Shown: positions 17,669 through 28,901 of the stretch, piece by piece
How positions within the stretch are numbered: position 1 is the stretch's first letter
Layout: each line of letters opens with the position of its first letter
Assembly (NCBI RefSeq): GCF_002931055.1
Contig: NZ_PSXX01000004.1
Location: forward strand, 215,947 to 279,946
From: Pseudoclavibacter sp. AY1H1
GTDB lineage: Bacteria; Actinomycetota; Actinomycetes; Actinomycetales; Microbacteriaceae
Reading direction: 5' to 3'
Length of the DNA stretch: 64,000 nucleotides
Notes under the pieces: model-generated
Seen by the model: only the letters and a program-made list of their open reading frames with translations
Told to the model about the DNA's origin: nothing
Databases searched by the model: none
Position numbers and translations under genes: made by a program

Positions 17669-18514
17669 TTACTCCGTCCACACCCCTTCGCGCGGAATCA
17701 CGAGCGGCGTGCCGGTCTCCGGGTCGTCGATGATGCGGCAGGGCAGTGAGAAGACGTCCTCGACGAGCTCTGCGGTGAGCACCTCGCCCGGTTTGCCCTG
17801 GGCGACGATCTCGCCGTCGCGCATGACCACGAGGTGCGTCGCGAAACGGGCCGCCTGGTTGAGGTCGTGCAGCACGGCGACCAGCGTGCGCCCCTCGCCG
17901 CGGAGCCGCCGGAACAGCTCGAGCAGCTCGTACTGGTGGGAGATGTCGAGGAACGTCGTGGGCTCGTCGAGCAGCAGCACGGGTGCTTCCTGCGCGAGCG
18001 CCATCGCGACCCACACGCGCTGCCGCTGACCGCCGGACAGCTCGTCCACGAACCGCGACGACAGCGCATCCACCCGCGTCGCGGCCATCGCGTCGGTGAC
18101 GGCGCGCTCGTCGGCCTCCGACCAGCGGTCGAACATGCCCTGGTGCGGGAACCGGCCCCGCGCGACGAGGTCGGCGACCCGGATGCCCTCAGGGGCGAGC
18201 GACGTCTGTGGCAGCAAGCCGAGGCGCTTCGCGACGTCCTTCGTCTTGAGTGTGAAGATGTCGCTGCCATCGAGCAGCACACTGCCGTCGCTCGGTTTGA
18301 GGAGCCGGGCGAGGGCCTTCAGCAGCGTCGACTTGCCGCACGCGTTCGGCCCGATGATGACGGTGAACGAATGCGCCGGCACCTCGAAGTCGAGGCCCTC
18401 GATGATGGGCTGCGCGTCGTAGCCGACGTGCACGGAGGTGGCCTTGAGCTCAGCCGCGACCAGGCCCGTCGCAGGGCCCGCCAGGCTCGCTGTATCCGCT
18501 TCGATCGTCATCAC
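17669..18514 (-). CDS. fepC: Ferric-siderophore ABC transporter ATPase
   Basis: A 281-residue cytosolic ATPase of the FepC/FecE group, with Walker A GPNACGKST near residue 55, signature [17 protein letters not shown], Walker B LLLDEPTTFLD and an AVLHDLNQAARF H-loop. It powers the two FecCD permeases encoded just upstream. A GTG at 18514 overlaps the permease stop as GTGA; an ATG one codon later is the alternative. It is the last gene of the iron-regulated operon. Confidence 0.92.
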   Translation of the reverse strand: MMTIEADTASLAGPATGLVAAELKATSVHVGYDAQPIIEGLDFEVPAHSFTVIIGPNACGKSTLLKALARLLKPSDGSVLLDGSDIFTLKTKDVAKRLGLLPQTSLAPEGIRVADLVARGRFPHQGMFDRWSEADERAVTDAMAATRVDALSSRFVDELSGGQRQRVWVAMALAQEAPVLLLDEPTTFLDISHQYELLELFRRLRGEGRTLVAVLHDLNQAARFATHLVVMRDGEIVAQGKPGEVLTAELVEDVFSLPCRIIDDPETGTPLVIPREGVWTE

Positions 18515-19605
18515 TGACGTCCCTTCTTCGTGGTCTGCTCGTGCACGAGCAGCCAGGCGAGGTAGATGCCGCCGACGCAGACGGTGAGCACGCCGACTGG
18601 GAGGTCGACGAGCTGCGCGACGAGGTCGGCGGAGACGAGGAGGAGCGCGCCCACGAGCGCCGACGGCAGGAGCTGCAGGCTTGCACCCTTGGTCAGCCGG
18701 CGCGCGATCTGCGGGGCGGCGAGCGAGATGAACGAGATGGGTCCGGCCGCTGCCGTGACGAGCGCCGTCAGCGCGACCCCGACGAGGGTCGAGAAGGCGC
18801 GCGTGCGGTTCGCGTGCACACCGAGCGACAGCGCCGCGTCGTCACCCACCTCGAGCGCCGCGAGCGGACGCCCGAGGAACCCGCATCCCACCACCAGCGC
18901 GGCGAAGATGAGCGTCGCCGGCAGCAGCTGCGCGTAGCCGAGCGCGCTCAGCGAGCCGGAGCCCCAGACGGCGGCGAGCATCGCCTGCTCCTGGCTGACC
19001 CGCATCATCATGAGCGCGTTGAGAGACGCGAGCATGGCGCTCGCGCCGATGCCCACGATGATGAGCCGGAACGGACGGAGTCCCTTCCGGTAGGCGAGCA
19101 GGTAGACGGCCGCCGCGACGACGGCCCCGCCGAGCAGGGCCCCCGCTCCGATGGCGTAGTACGAGGTCGAGCCGATCCAGAGCATCACGATGATCGCGCC
19201 CGTGTAGGAGCCCGTCGAGAAGCCGATGATGTCAGGCGAGCCGAGCGGGTTGCGGGTGATCGACTGGAAGATCGCGCCGCTTGCGCCGAGCGCGAGGCCG
19301 GCCAGCACGGCGAACAGGAACCGCGGGAGGCGCCACTCGAACACGACGAGCCGATGCGCCCTCGATGCATCCGAATCGAAGAGCGCCGTCAGCACCTCCC
19401 AGGGCGAGAGGGCGAGCGTGCCGTAGCCGAGCGAGACGACGCCGAGCGCCAGCACGGCGACGACGATCGCGCCGCACACGACGACCGCGCGGCGGCGGTG
19501 GAGGTTGGAGAAGCGGCCGAAGCGCACGGCGTAGGTGCGGTCGCCGAAGTCGATGCCGCGGGCAGCAGTTGCGGCGACGGCGGTTCTCTCACGTGTCGCG
19601 GTCAT
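18511..19605 (-). CDS. fepG: Ferric-siderophore ABC permease (FecCD family, second subunit)
   Basis: A 364-residue permease. After a polar 35-residue N-terminus it has about nine or ten helices with family motifs RLPRFLFAVLAGLALGASGAIFQ, NPLGSPDIIGFSTG and GPISFISLAAPQIARRL. It pairs with the FepD-like subunit whose stop overlaps its ATG by 4 bp, forming a heterodimeric channel for iron-loaded siderophore. The operon is under the iron box at 22780-22798. Confidence 0.92.
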   Translation of the reverse strand: MTATRERTAVAATAARGIDFGDRTYAVRFGRFSNLHRRRAVVVCGAIVVAVLALGVVSLGYGTLALSPWEVLTALFDSDASRAHRLVVFEWRLPRFLFAVLAGLALGASGAIFQSITRNPLGSPDIIGFSTGSYTGAIIVMLWIGSTSYYAIGAGALLGGAVVAAAVYLLAYRKGLRPFRLIIVGIGASAMLASLNALMMMRVSQEQAMLAAVWGSGSLSALGYAQLLPATLIFAALVVGCGFLGRPLAALEVGDDAALSLGVHANRTRAFSTLVGVALTALVTAAAGPISFISLAAPQIARRLTKGASLQLLPSALVGALLLVSADLVAQLVDLPVGVLTVCVGGIYLAWLLVHEQTTKKGRQ

Positions 19606-20681
19606 AGTCCGCTCACCTTCTTGCGGCGCACGAGGCCGATGAGCACGGGGGCTCCGATGATCGCGGTCACGAGCCCCACCCGCAGCTCTCCGGACGGCAG
19701 CACGATGCGGCCGAGAATGTCGGCGGCCAGCAGCAGGATGGGCGATATGACGATCGACATGACGATGATCCAGCGCTGGTCGGGCCCGACGAACCAGCGC
19801 ACGACGTGCGGCACCATGAGGCCGACGAAGCCGATCGGGCCGGCGATCGCGACGGCGGTGCCAGCGAGCAGCGTCACGGCGATGACCACGAGCACTCGGG
19901 TCGAGCGGATGCGCACCCCGAGCGAGGCTGCGAGCTCGTCACCCAGCGACAGCGCGTTGAGGGAGCGGGCGCAGAACAGCGCGAGCACCACCCCGACGAT
20001 GATGAGGGGCAGGCACGTGAGCACCACGTCCATCGACCTCCCGCCGATGGACCCGACCCCCCAGAACCGGGTCACGTTGAGGGCGTCGATGTTCTTCAGC
20101 ACGATGGCCGAGGTGAAGCCGCCGAGCACGGCGCTGATCGCAACGCCCGCGAGCGTGAGGGTGAGGGGCGTCGCCTTGCCGCCGCCGACCGAGCCCATGG
20201 CGTAGACGAGCATGGTCGCGAGGAACGCCCCGATGAGCGCGAACCACACGTACTGGCCGGGGGCGGTGAAGCCGAAGAGGCCGACCGCGAGCGTCACGAC
20301 GAAGCTCGCGCCGGCATTGACGCCGAGGATGCCGGGGTCGGCGAGCGGGTTGCGGGTGAACGCCTGGATGAGGGCGCCGCACAGCCCGAGCGCGGGCCCG
20401 ACGACAAGCCCCACGAGGGTCCGCGGGATGCGCAGGTCGAGCACCATGACGTGCTCTTCGGTGGCGCGCGAGCCGAGCAGGCCCTCCCAGACCACCTCGG
20501 GCGAGATGGCTCGCGCGCCGACGAAGATGCTCAGCACGACCGTGCCGACGAGCACCGCGAGGGCGATGACAAGCGCGAGGGTGCGCTTGGCGTTGCTGCT
20601 CGCCAGGCCGCTCCCGCTCGGGTCCCGGGGGTTCGAGCGAGCCGCCCCGACGCTCGGACCCGCCGTGCTGATCGTCGCCAC
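19602..20681 (-). CDS. fepD: Ferric-siderophore ABC permease (FecCD family, first subunit)
   Basis: The start is GTG at 20681, 7 bp after the preceding stop, giving 359 residues. The open frame extends further upstream, but there it is only antisense-like arginine-rich sequence overlapping the siderophore-interacting gene. Family motifs are IPRTLVGLVVGPALGLCGALIQ, NPLADPGILGVNAGASF and GPIGFVGLMVPHVVRWF. Nine or ten membrane helices are predicted. It forms a pair with the following permease. Confidence 0.9.
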   Translation of the reverse strand: MATISTAGPSVGAARSNPRDPSGSGLASSNAKRTLALVIALAVLVGTVVLSIFVGARAISPEVVWEGLLGSRATEEHVMVLDLRIPRTLVGLVVGPALGLCGALIQAFTRNPLADPGILGVNAGASFVVTLAVGLFGFTAPGQYVWFALIGAFLATMLVYAMGSVGGGKATPLTLTLAGVAISAVLGGFTSAIVLKNIDALNVTRFWGVGSIGGRSMDVVLTCLPLIIVGVVLALFCARSLNALSLGDELAASLGVRIRSTRVLVVIAVTLLAGTAVAIAGPIGFVGLMVPHVVRWFVGPDQRWIIVMSIVISPILLLAADILGRIVLPSGELRVGLVTAIIGAPVLIGLVRRKKVSGL

Positions 20682-20688
20682 GGCGCTG

Positions 20689-21633
20689 CTAGAGGCCGAC
20701 CGAGGCGTAGATGCGGAAGACCTCGTCCATGCGGGTCTCCTCATCCATCTCCGGTTCGCCGTCGCCGGTCTCGCCGTAGAGGTCCATGATCTGCTGCTTG
20801 ATCGACTCGTCGAGCGCCTCCCACTTGGCCGACCAGGCCTCGACCTCGTAGGTCCAGTAGCCGACGACCTTGTACGCGGAGCCGGGGAGGCCGAGGGTGT
20901 GGCGGAGGTGGCTGCGCACCTCTCGTGTGACGCGCGTCTCGCCGGCCACCCACACGTAGACGCTGCCGTCGTTCGGGATGTCGAGGCGGCGCACGGCCTC
21001 GACGAGGCGGCTCGGCCGGTGGCCGTTGCCGGAGCCGCGCACCCAGTGCGCCGCCTTGAGCTCGACCGACGGGAGCAGCTCGTAGCCCGCATCCCGGATC
21101 TCGCAGACGATCTCCGTCTCGACGTGTGGCGTCAGCTCGGCGATGCGCAGTGCGGCAGGCAGGGCCGGCTCGTCGCAGATGAGCACCTGCTTGGTGACAC
21201 CCTCGGGCAGCGCGTACAGGTCGCGCGGCGGGTTGATGCCGAGTACGTAGCCGGGCTTCGCGCCGAGCACCCACGTGCTCGCGATCCCGCCCTCGTGCAC
21301 GACGAAGTCGATGTCGATCTCACCAGGCCGGTGGTCGCGGATCGTGTACGTGCGCATCTGCGATGGCTCGACACCCTCCTCGTAGTCCCAGCCGCGGCCC
21401 GAGACGAACGGCAGGCGCGGCTCGAGGTGCGCCTCGTCGGGGAAGAAGAGGCGCACGTACTCGTCGCCGATCCCCGTCGTGGGGTAGTCGAGCAGGTCGT
21501 CGCCGCCGAACGTGACCCGCAGCATCCCGGGACCAAGCTGCCGCACGCCCGTCACGACGGCGCGGTGGATGCGCTCGACGTAGCCGCTTCCTGCTGTCTC
21601 AGATTCGGTTCCGGCTTCGGTGAGGGCGGTCAT
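20689..21633 (-). CDS. FAD-dependent siderophore-interacting protein (SIP/ViuB family)
   Basis: A 314-residue flavoprotein beginning at the ATG at 21633, which overlaps the binding-protein stop as ATGA. The FAD-binding domain has the diagnostic RTYTIRDH, and the C-terminal SIP domain has CDEPALPAALRIAE, AHWVRGSGN and VWVAGETRVTREVR. Such enzymes reduce ferric iron in imported siderophores to release it in the cytosol. In mycobacteria this function is a fused domain of IrtA. Here it is a separate gene inside the uptake operon. Confidence 0.92.
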   Translation of the reverse strand: MTALTEAGTESETAGSGYVERIHRAVVTGVRQLGPGMLRVTFGGDDLLDYPTTGIGDEYVRLFFPDEAHLEPRLPFVSGRGWDYEEGVEPSQMRTYTIRDHRPGEIDIDFVVHEGGIASTWVLGAKPGYVLGINPPRDLYALPEGVTKQVLICDEPALPAALRIAELTPHVETEIVCEIRDAGYELLPSVELKAAHWVRGSGNGHRPSRLVEAVRRLDIPNDGSVYVWVAGETRVTREVRSHLRHTLGLPGSAYKVVGYWTYEVEAWSAKWEALDESIKQQIMDLYGETGDGEPEMDEETRMDEVFRIYASVGL

Positions 21634-22748
21634 TCCGCGCCTCCGACTCCGTTGCCGTCGATGGCGGAGTTCAGCATGGGAACGAACTCGTCGATGGCCC
21701 ACGGGATGGAGAGGGGCGTGGGTGCGTTGGTCGCCATGGCGAGCGGCTCGCTCTCGAGGAACAGGTAGTGGCCGGTGGCAATGGGCTCCCACAGCTTGAA
21801 CGTGGGGTGGTTGAGCGTGTAGTCGAGCTCTTCCTTGCTGTTCGACCAGGCGACGAAGATGTCGGCGGGGATGGTGTCGAGCTCCTCGAGGCTCACGGCG
21901 CCGTACCAGTTGTCGCCCTCGACGGTGCCGAGCACCGTGTCCATGGCCGGGGTGTTCTTCAGGCCGAGGTCGGTGAGGAACTGCACCCGCAGGTCGCTCG
22001 GGATGTAGATGCCGGCCTCCGTCGCCCCATCGCTGAGGGTGAGCCCGTACGCGAACGTCGTGTCGGCGAACCGCGGGTTCTCCTCCTTGACGGTGTCGAG
22101 CTGGCTCTGCGTCTCGGCGATGATCTCGTCGGCCTTCGCGGGCTGGCCGAGGCTGTCGCCGACGATCTCGACGAGCGACTGCCACGACTCGGAGGCCCAC
22201 GGCTTCTCGGGGTACGCGACCGTCGGGGCGATCTCCGTGAGGCGGTTGTACTCGACCTCGGTGAGCCCGGAGTGCGGGGCCAGGATCACGTCGGGCTCGA
22301 GCGTGAGGATCTGCTCGAAGTCGAGCTCGTTCGCGTCGTTGTAGTTGAGGATCTCCGGCATGGTGCCGCCCAGCTCCTCGACCTCCGCGCGGAACCACGG
22401 CGAATAGCCTCCCTCGTCGCCGCCCCACGTCTCGGGAATCCCGACGGGCACAGTGCCGAACGCGGCGACGACGTCCTGCGTCGCCCAGCCGATCGTCACG
22501 ACCCGCTCTGGTGCTTCCGAGATCGTGGTCTCGCCGAAGGCGTGGGTCATCGTGACGGGCAGGGCACCCTCCTCGGCCGCCGTCGCTGTCACTCCGTCAG
22601 CCGCTTCGGCGTCACCGGATGCGCAGCCCGCGAGCGCGAGGACCGCGACGGTGGCCGCGGCGAGCGCTCCGGTCCAGCGGCCGTGCGCCGAGCGTCGCGG
22701 CGCGAGACGGGATGAGGTGGACAAGCGACGGGTGACAGCCGAGGTCAA
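21630..22748 (-). CDS. Ferric-siderophore-binding lipoprotein (FepB/FecB type)
   Basis: A 372-residue lipoprotein with basic N-region, hydrophobic helix and lipobox LAGC near residue 42. The periplasmic-binding domain carries RVVTIGWATQDVVAAFG, FEQILTLEPDVILAPHSGLTEVEYNRL and WLEP-like terminal strands typical of class III binding proteins. It probably starts at TTG (22748) with GGAG 5 nt upstream; an ATG slightly further up hits a stop at once in its own frame. It is the first gene of the iron uptake operon and directly follows an IdeR-type palindrome. Confidence 0.9.
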   Translation of the reverse strand: MTSAVTRRLSTSSRLAPRRSAHGRWTGALAAATVAVLALAGCASGDAEAADGVTATAAEEGALPVTMTHAFGETTISEAPERVVTIGWATQDVVAAFGTVPVGIPETWGGDEGGYSPWFRAEVEELGGTMPEILNYNDANELDFEQILTLEPDVILAPHSGLTEVEYNRLTEIAPTVAYPEKPWASESWQSLVEIVGDSLGQPAKADEIIAETQSQLDTVKEENPRFADTTFAYGLTLSDGATEAGIYIPSDLRVQFLTDLGLKNTPAMDTVLGTVEGDNWYGAVSLEELDTIPADIFVAWSNSKEELDYTLNHPTFKLWEPIATGHYLFLESEPLAMATNAPTPLSIPWAIDEFVPMLNSAIDGNGVGGAE

Positions 22749-22779
22749 GGTGGCTCCATTCGACAGAAGTGCAGACGCT

Positions 22780-22798
22780 AGAGGTAAGGCTTACCTCA
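22780..22798. promoter_or_regulatory. IdeR/DmdR-type iron box
   Basis: The core GAGGTAAGGCTTACCTC (22781-22797) is a perfect palindrome around a central G and agrees with about 16 of 19 positions of the actinobacterial consensus TWAGGTWAGSCTWACCTWA. It lies about 30 bp before the binding-protein start, where Fe(II)-IdeR would block transcription. Confidence 0.88.
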
Positions 22799-22908
22799 GA
22801 ACACACCGAGCTTACGGAGGCGGCGTATCGCTTCGCGGTCACTCGGCATCGCATTCCTGCCACCTCGGGCGTCGCGCGGGTGCCCTCTCGCCGCGCTACT
22901 CTTCGAAG

Positions 22909-23670
22909 GTGAATCAAGACGAGCTGTTCGGGGGGCTGCTCGCCATCTTCGTGCTCGCGGCCATCGCGATCGGTGCGATCGTCGTGTTCGGCGATCTCAG
23001 CATCCGCCCCCGCCCGAAGCGCCTCCCGCTCTGGCAGTACACGCACCGCGTCATCGGCAGGGACCAGCCGTTCGTCACCTCGAGTGGGTCGTTCCCGGCG
23101 AACGAGCAGCGCCTCTGGGAGCTGTGGGTCGAGAGCCACAAGCCCGGGAAGCTCGTCGCCGTTCCCGTCGAGGAGCAGGCGCCAGCCCCGGCCACCGTCC
23201 CCGCCGAGGGCGACACCGATAGCGGGGACGAGACCGGGGCCGACGGTTCGCCAGCCAAGCCAGCAGAGCAAGCAGAGACGCGTCAGCTGCGGGTCTCCAG
23301 GGTCTCCCGTGAGCTTCGCTCCGTGTATCCGCTGGCCCTGGTGGGCTTCAACGCCTACTTCGAGGACTACGAGAAGAGCGAGTTCCCCGTCGGCCTCATC
23401 GTGCGCGGCAGCGATGGCGTCGCGATGATGACCCTCACCGCGGACGACGTCGTCGCGTTCGACGAGCGGGGGCGCAGGCTCTGGTCGAGCCGCTGGGAGC
23501 GCCTCATCTTCTCCAACGCCCACGACCTGCTCCTGTACAACGGGCACACGCAGATCCGCATCGACGACGAAGACCAGCGCGACCTCGTCGAGGCGCTTGT
23601 CGTCAAGTACGGCCGACTCGAGCAGATGCACTTCCTGCCGGGCCCCCTGCGCCGCGACACCGAAGACTGA
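22909..23670 (+). CDS. Hypothetical single-pass membrane protein
   Basis: A 253-residue protein starting with GTG at 22909; TACTCT ends 6 nt before it, consistent with a leaderless mRNA. Residues about 5-28 form one membrane helix with a short outside N-terminus, followed by PKRLPLWQYTHRVIGRDQPF, an Ala/Pro/Glu/Asp-rich linker (about 80-125) and a C-terminal globular domain with many charged strands. I do not recognise a family. It is divergent from the iron operon, so it could share the iron box region. A cytoplasmic domain tethered to the membrane is the safest description. Confidence 0.7.
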   Translation: MNQDELFGGLLAIFVLAAIAIGAIVVFGDLSIRPRPKRLPLWQYTHRVIGRDQPFVTSSGSFPANEQRLWELWVESHKPGKLVAVPVEEQAPAPATVPAEGDTDSGDETGADGSPAKPAEQAETRQLRVSRVSRELRSVYPLALVGFNAYFEDYEKSEFPVGLIVRGSDGVAMMTLTADDVVAFDERGRRLWSSRWERLIFSNAHDLLLYNGHTQIRIDDEDQRDLVEALVVKYGRLEQMHFLPGPLRRDTED

Positions 23671-23737
23671 CGTCGAGCCGGGCCACTCCTGGCGCTCGCC
23701 TCGCCCCGCCGCACGTCCGCCCCGCCCCGCCACTCTT

Positions 23738-23808
23738 CCGTTTCGGGATGGCTTCCACGCCTGCGGATGGGTTGCAACCCATCCCGAGGCGAGCAACCCA
23801 TCCCGAGA
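23738..23808. repeat. 71-bp palindrome-bearing repeat, copy 1
   Basis: It is identical to 23941-24011 except for one base. Inside is a perfect 20-bp palindrome at 23765-23784 (core GATGGGTTGCAACCCATC), and 11 bp later a further half site AACCCATCCCG. Confidence 0.85.
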
Positions 23809-23886
23809 ACCGGAGTTTGGGCGAGATACCGCGCAGAATCGAGCGGAAACCTGGGGCTAGAGCGAAACGCAGAGCAGCGCAGCAGC

Positions 23887-23921
23887 GCCGGAACGCCGGA
23901 ACGCCGGAACGCCGGAACGCC
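23887..23921. repeat. 8-bp tandem repeat array
   Basis: GCCGGAAC is repeated four times exactly (23887-23918), followed by a partial unit, between the two 71-bp repeats. Confidence 0.9.
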
Positions 23922-23940
23922 GCGTCTCCGAACCTGGGGT

Positions 23941-24011
23941 CCGTTTCGAGATGGCTTCCACGCCTGCGGATGGGTTGCAACCCATCCCGAGGCGAGCAAC
24001 CCATCCCGAGA
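23941..24011. repeat. 71-bp palindrome-bearing repeat, copy 2
   Basis: This is the second copy, 203 bp downstream of the first, with the same palindrome at 23968-23987 and the same trailing half site. It ends about 45 bp past the AraC gene stop. Confidence 0.85.
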
Positions 24012-24055
24012 CCTGGAGCCTGGGCGAGACGCAGTGCCCGGACGGGCCGGGCGAG

Positions 24056-24841
24056 CTACGGCCGCCAGTCGCTGGGCTTCGACCCCATCGCGCGCCGGAA
24101 GGCTGCGCTGAACGCACTGGTCGTGGCGTAGCCGACGCGCCCGGCGACGGTGCCGACGGGCAGGTCGTCGGCGAGCATCCGCGCCGCCGCCGCCATGCGC
24201 ACCATGGTGCGCCAGTGCGAGAACGTCATGCCGACCTCTGCCGCGAAGATGCGGGCGATCGTGCGCACGCTGAGCGACAGCTGCCACGCCCACGCTTCGA
24301 CGCCTCGATCGTCGGCGGGGTCGCTGAGGACTCGGCGCACGAGCGGCTCGAGGCGCTCATCGCGGGGCACGGGAACGGTCTCGACGTAGCTCGTCGCCGC
24401 GGGCAGGAGCTCGATGACGACGGCCTGCGCGCGGAGACGCTGATCGGTCTCCATGGGTGACTCGGCGAGGTGCAGCAGCAGCTCGCGGAACGCGGCGCCC
24501 AGCTGCACGGTGCCGACGGCGTACCAGTCGGGGGCGACCTCGCTCGTGAAGTACGTGCAGCACCCGACCGACGACGCGTCGACCTCCATGGTGTGGGGCG
24601 TGAAGGGCGGCACCCAGATGCCCTGGCCGACGGCGAGCGTGCGCAGGGCACCCTCGACGAGCACCACAACGCTCCCCCGCGATGGCCACATGATCATGCC
24701 CTCCGGGTGCACGTGCGGCACCCGGTCTCCGAGGTTCGGGCCGTCTAGCACGGCCGTGGTGAGGAGGAAGGGTGTGGGAATGCCGACCGGACGGACCTCG
24801 AGGGTCGATGGTGCGGGGCTGAGCTCGAGCGCCTGGAACAC
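24056..24841 (-). CDS. AraC-family transcriptional regulator with N-terminal cupin
   Basis: A 261-residue protein. An N-terminal cupin-like domain (PHVHPEGMIMWPSRGSVVV, WVPPFTPHTMEV) is followed by a C-terminal AraC domain with two helix-turn-helices (LSLSVRTIARIFAAEVGM and VGTVAGRVGYATTSAFSAAFR). It starts with GTG preceded by AGGAG at 7 nt. Its position between the siderophore uptake operon and the divergent ABC pair suggests it is a siderophore-responsive activator, as known for several AraC regulators such as PchR and IruR; the ligand is inferred. Confidence 0.9.
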   Translation of the reverse strand: MFQALELSPAPSTLEVRPVGIPTPFLLTTAVLDGPNLGDRVPHVHPEGMIMWPSRGSVVVLVEGALRTLAVGQGIWVPPFTPHTMEVDASSVGCCTYFTSEVAPDWYAVGTVQLGAAFRELLLHLAESPMETDQRLRAQAVVIELLPAATSYVETVPVPRDERLEPLVRRVLSDPADDRGVEAWAWQLSLSVRTIARIFAAEVGMTFSHWRTMVRMAAAARMLADDLPVGTVAGRVGYATTSAFSAAFRRAMGSKPSDWRP

Positions 24842-24902
24842 GGTGCATCTCCTGGTTGTCCGGAACGCAACAGAAGTTGGCCGAACGCATCACTAACGGG
24901 AC

Positions 24903-24921
24903 TTAGGTGAACCTTACTATC
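24903..24921 (+). promoter_or_regulatory. IdeR-like half-conserved iron box overlapping a -10
   Basis: TTAGGTGAACCTTACTATC agrees with about 14 of 19 consensus positions. It overlaps TACTAT (24915-24920), a -10-like hexamer ending 6 nt before the ATG at 24927. Iron-bound regulator would therefore cover the promoter of the ABC pair. Confidence 0.7.
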
Positions 24922-24926
24922 GACTG

Positions 24927-26863
24927 ATGCCCCGTGAGAACCCCAGAACCCCGACCCCCGCATCCGTCATGCGGGACGCGCTCTTCGCGTCAGGGCGCAG
25001 CTGGAAGCTCACCCTCGCGACGCTCGGCTACATCGTGCACGAGGCCGCGGAAGCGCTTGTCCCCGTCCTCGTGGGCGTCATCATCGACCGGGCCATCGTC
25101 ACGAACGACGCCGCCCAGCTCGCACTCTGGCTGGGCATCCTCCTCGCGAACTTCCTCGTGCTCTCCTTCTCGTACCGCTGGGCGGCGAGGCTCATGGTGC
25201 GCGTCTACGGGCACGGCGAGCTCGAGCTGCGGCGCTCGCTCCTGACCCGCGTCCTGCACCCGAACGGCGTGACGAGCCGCCGCAGTCCCGGCGAGCTGCT
25301 GCAGATCACGACCTCGGACAGCTATCGGGTCGCGGGCGTCTCCTGGTCGGTCGTGCAGCAGGGCGCGAGCACCGCCGCGATCCTCGTCTCGTCGGCGGCG
25401 CTGCTCGCGATCTCGGTGCCTCTGGGCGTCGGCGTCCTCGCGGCCTCCGTGCTGATCCTCGTCGGGATGCACGCGGCCTCGAAGCCCATCGAGGCCCGCG
25501 GCGCCCGCGAGCAGGCGTCCGCGAGCGCGGCAAGCGACGTGGCGACCGACCTCGTCGCGGGACTGCGCATCATCCGCGGCATCCGCGCCCAGCCGCAAGC
25601 CACCCGCCGGTACCTCGACGCGAGCGCCGAAGCGAAGACCGGTGCGATCGCGTCCAACCGCGGCATCCAGCGCTACCTCGCCGTGAGCGGCATCGCGTCT
25701 GGCGCGTTCCTGGCCGCTCTCGCCTTCTCGGCCGCATCTCTCGCCGCCCTCGGGCAGATCACGCTCGGCGAGCTCGTCGCCGTCGTCGGGCTCGGCCAGT
25801 ACCTGCAGGGCTCCCTCGCGCACGTCGGCACGTTCGCGTCGAACTGGCTGCACAAGCGCGCATCCGCGGTACGCATCGTCGCGGTGCTCAGCGAGGAGCA
25901 CGCGGTGCCCGTCGAGGACACGCACGTCGGCGGCGTGGGCCTGGCCGAGGCCGTCCGTTCCACCCACGATGCCCCCGCGGCCTTCACGTGGCGGGCGCCC
26001 GACGGCACCGACATCGACGTGGCCCCTGGCACGCTCGTCGGTCTCCGCCCGGCAACCCCGGCAGCCGCCCGCGCGCTCGCCGCCACGCTCGCCTACCGAG
26101 TTCCCCTCGAGGCCGGCGAGGTGACCGTGGCCGGGCTGGACGCCCACACCATCGGACCGGACGCCTACCGACACCTCGTCTTCGCGCCTCCCCACGACGC
26201 GACGGTCTTCTCGGCGACGCTCCACGAGAACCTGCTCGTGGATTCGGATGCGGATGGCGTCGACGGAGCGGGTGCGGGTGCGGGTGCGGATACAGGAGCT
26301 GGCGCCGGAGCAGGCCCCGGAATCGACCCGGATCTCGAGTCGGCCGCGGAACGGTCCGCCCTCACCGAGGTCACCGTGCTCGGCTGGCACCGCCAGCTCG
26401 GCGAGCGCGGCAGGCGTCTCTCCGGCGGACAGCGTCAGCGTGTCCTCCTGGCCCGCGCGTTCGCAAGCGAGGCGCGGGTCCTGGTACTCGACGAGCCGGC
26501 CTCCGCGCTCGACCCGGCAACCGAGGCGCGCATCGCGGCCTCCCTCCGCGCGCACCCCACGACTACCGTGCTCGTCACTCGCAGCCCCCTCCTGCTCGCT
26601 GCCTGCGACCGCGTCATCGACGTCGAGGCGCACTCGCCCTGCGGCACGGGCGACGCTCGACCGGCCGAAACTCGACGGCCCGAAACGCCGAACGCATCCA
26701 CCGCCGCAGGTGCGGTCACGCAGACCCGGCCCGAGACTCAGAACGAGACACAGGCCCAGCGCCAGACACAGCCCGAGACCCCGACACAGCCCAAGGCGCA
26801 GGCCCAGCGCGACACCGACCCCGACACCCCAGCCACGAGCCCCGACGAGGAGCTGGCACGCCG

Positions 26864-26867
<4 letters not shown>
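24927..26867 (+). CDS. ABC half-transporter, degenerate-site subunit (IrtA-like)
   Basis: A 646-residue protein with a six-helix ABC membrane domain (about 25-310) and a nucleotide-binding domain. The Walker A region reads [13 protein letters not shown] (371-383), lacking the Lys and Ser/Thr. The Q-loop Gln is missing (APPHDATVF) and the H-loop reads LVTRSP (549-554) without His. The signature LSGGQ (498-502) and Walker [10 protein letters not shown] with Glu523 are intact. A Gly/Ala-rich insert (444-465) and a Gln/Thr/Pro-rich tail are low complexity. With the next gene it forms an asymmetric heterodimer, likely moving a siderophore in or out. Direction cannot be settled from sequence. Confidence 0.85.
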
Positions 26868-28765
<1,898 letters not shown>

Positions 28766-28901
28766 GGCAGACGCAGCAGGAGTAGAGAGTGCGCAAGACG
28801 CAGGCTCCCGGCGCTGCGCGCCTGCATCTCGCTGACCTCTGCGCGAGAGCTGACACTGCTCCCGCTGCCCGCCCGAAACGCGACGGTGCGAGAATGCCTG
28901 C

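Larger units (their letters stand above)
23671..24055. other. Repeat-containing intergenic region
   Basis: No gene is supported in this 385-bp gap. It holds two 71-bp direct repeats and an 8-bp tandem array, listed separately. Confidence 0.7.

Noticed and set aside
22757..22759. ATG upstream of the siderophore-binding protein as its start
   Set aside because: Its frame meets a stop after four codons; TTG at 22748 with GGAG fits the signal peptide.
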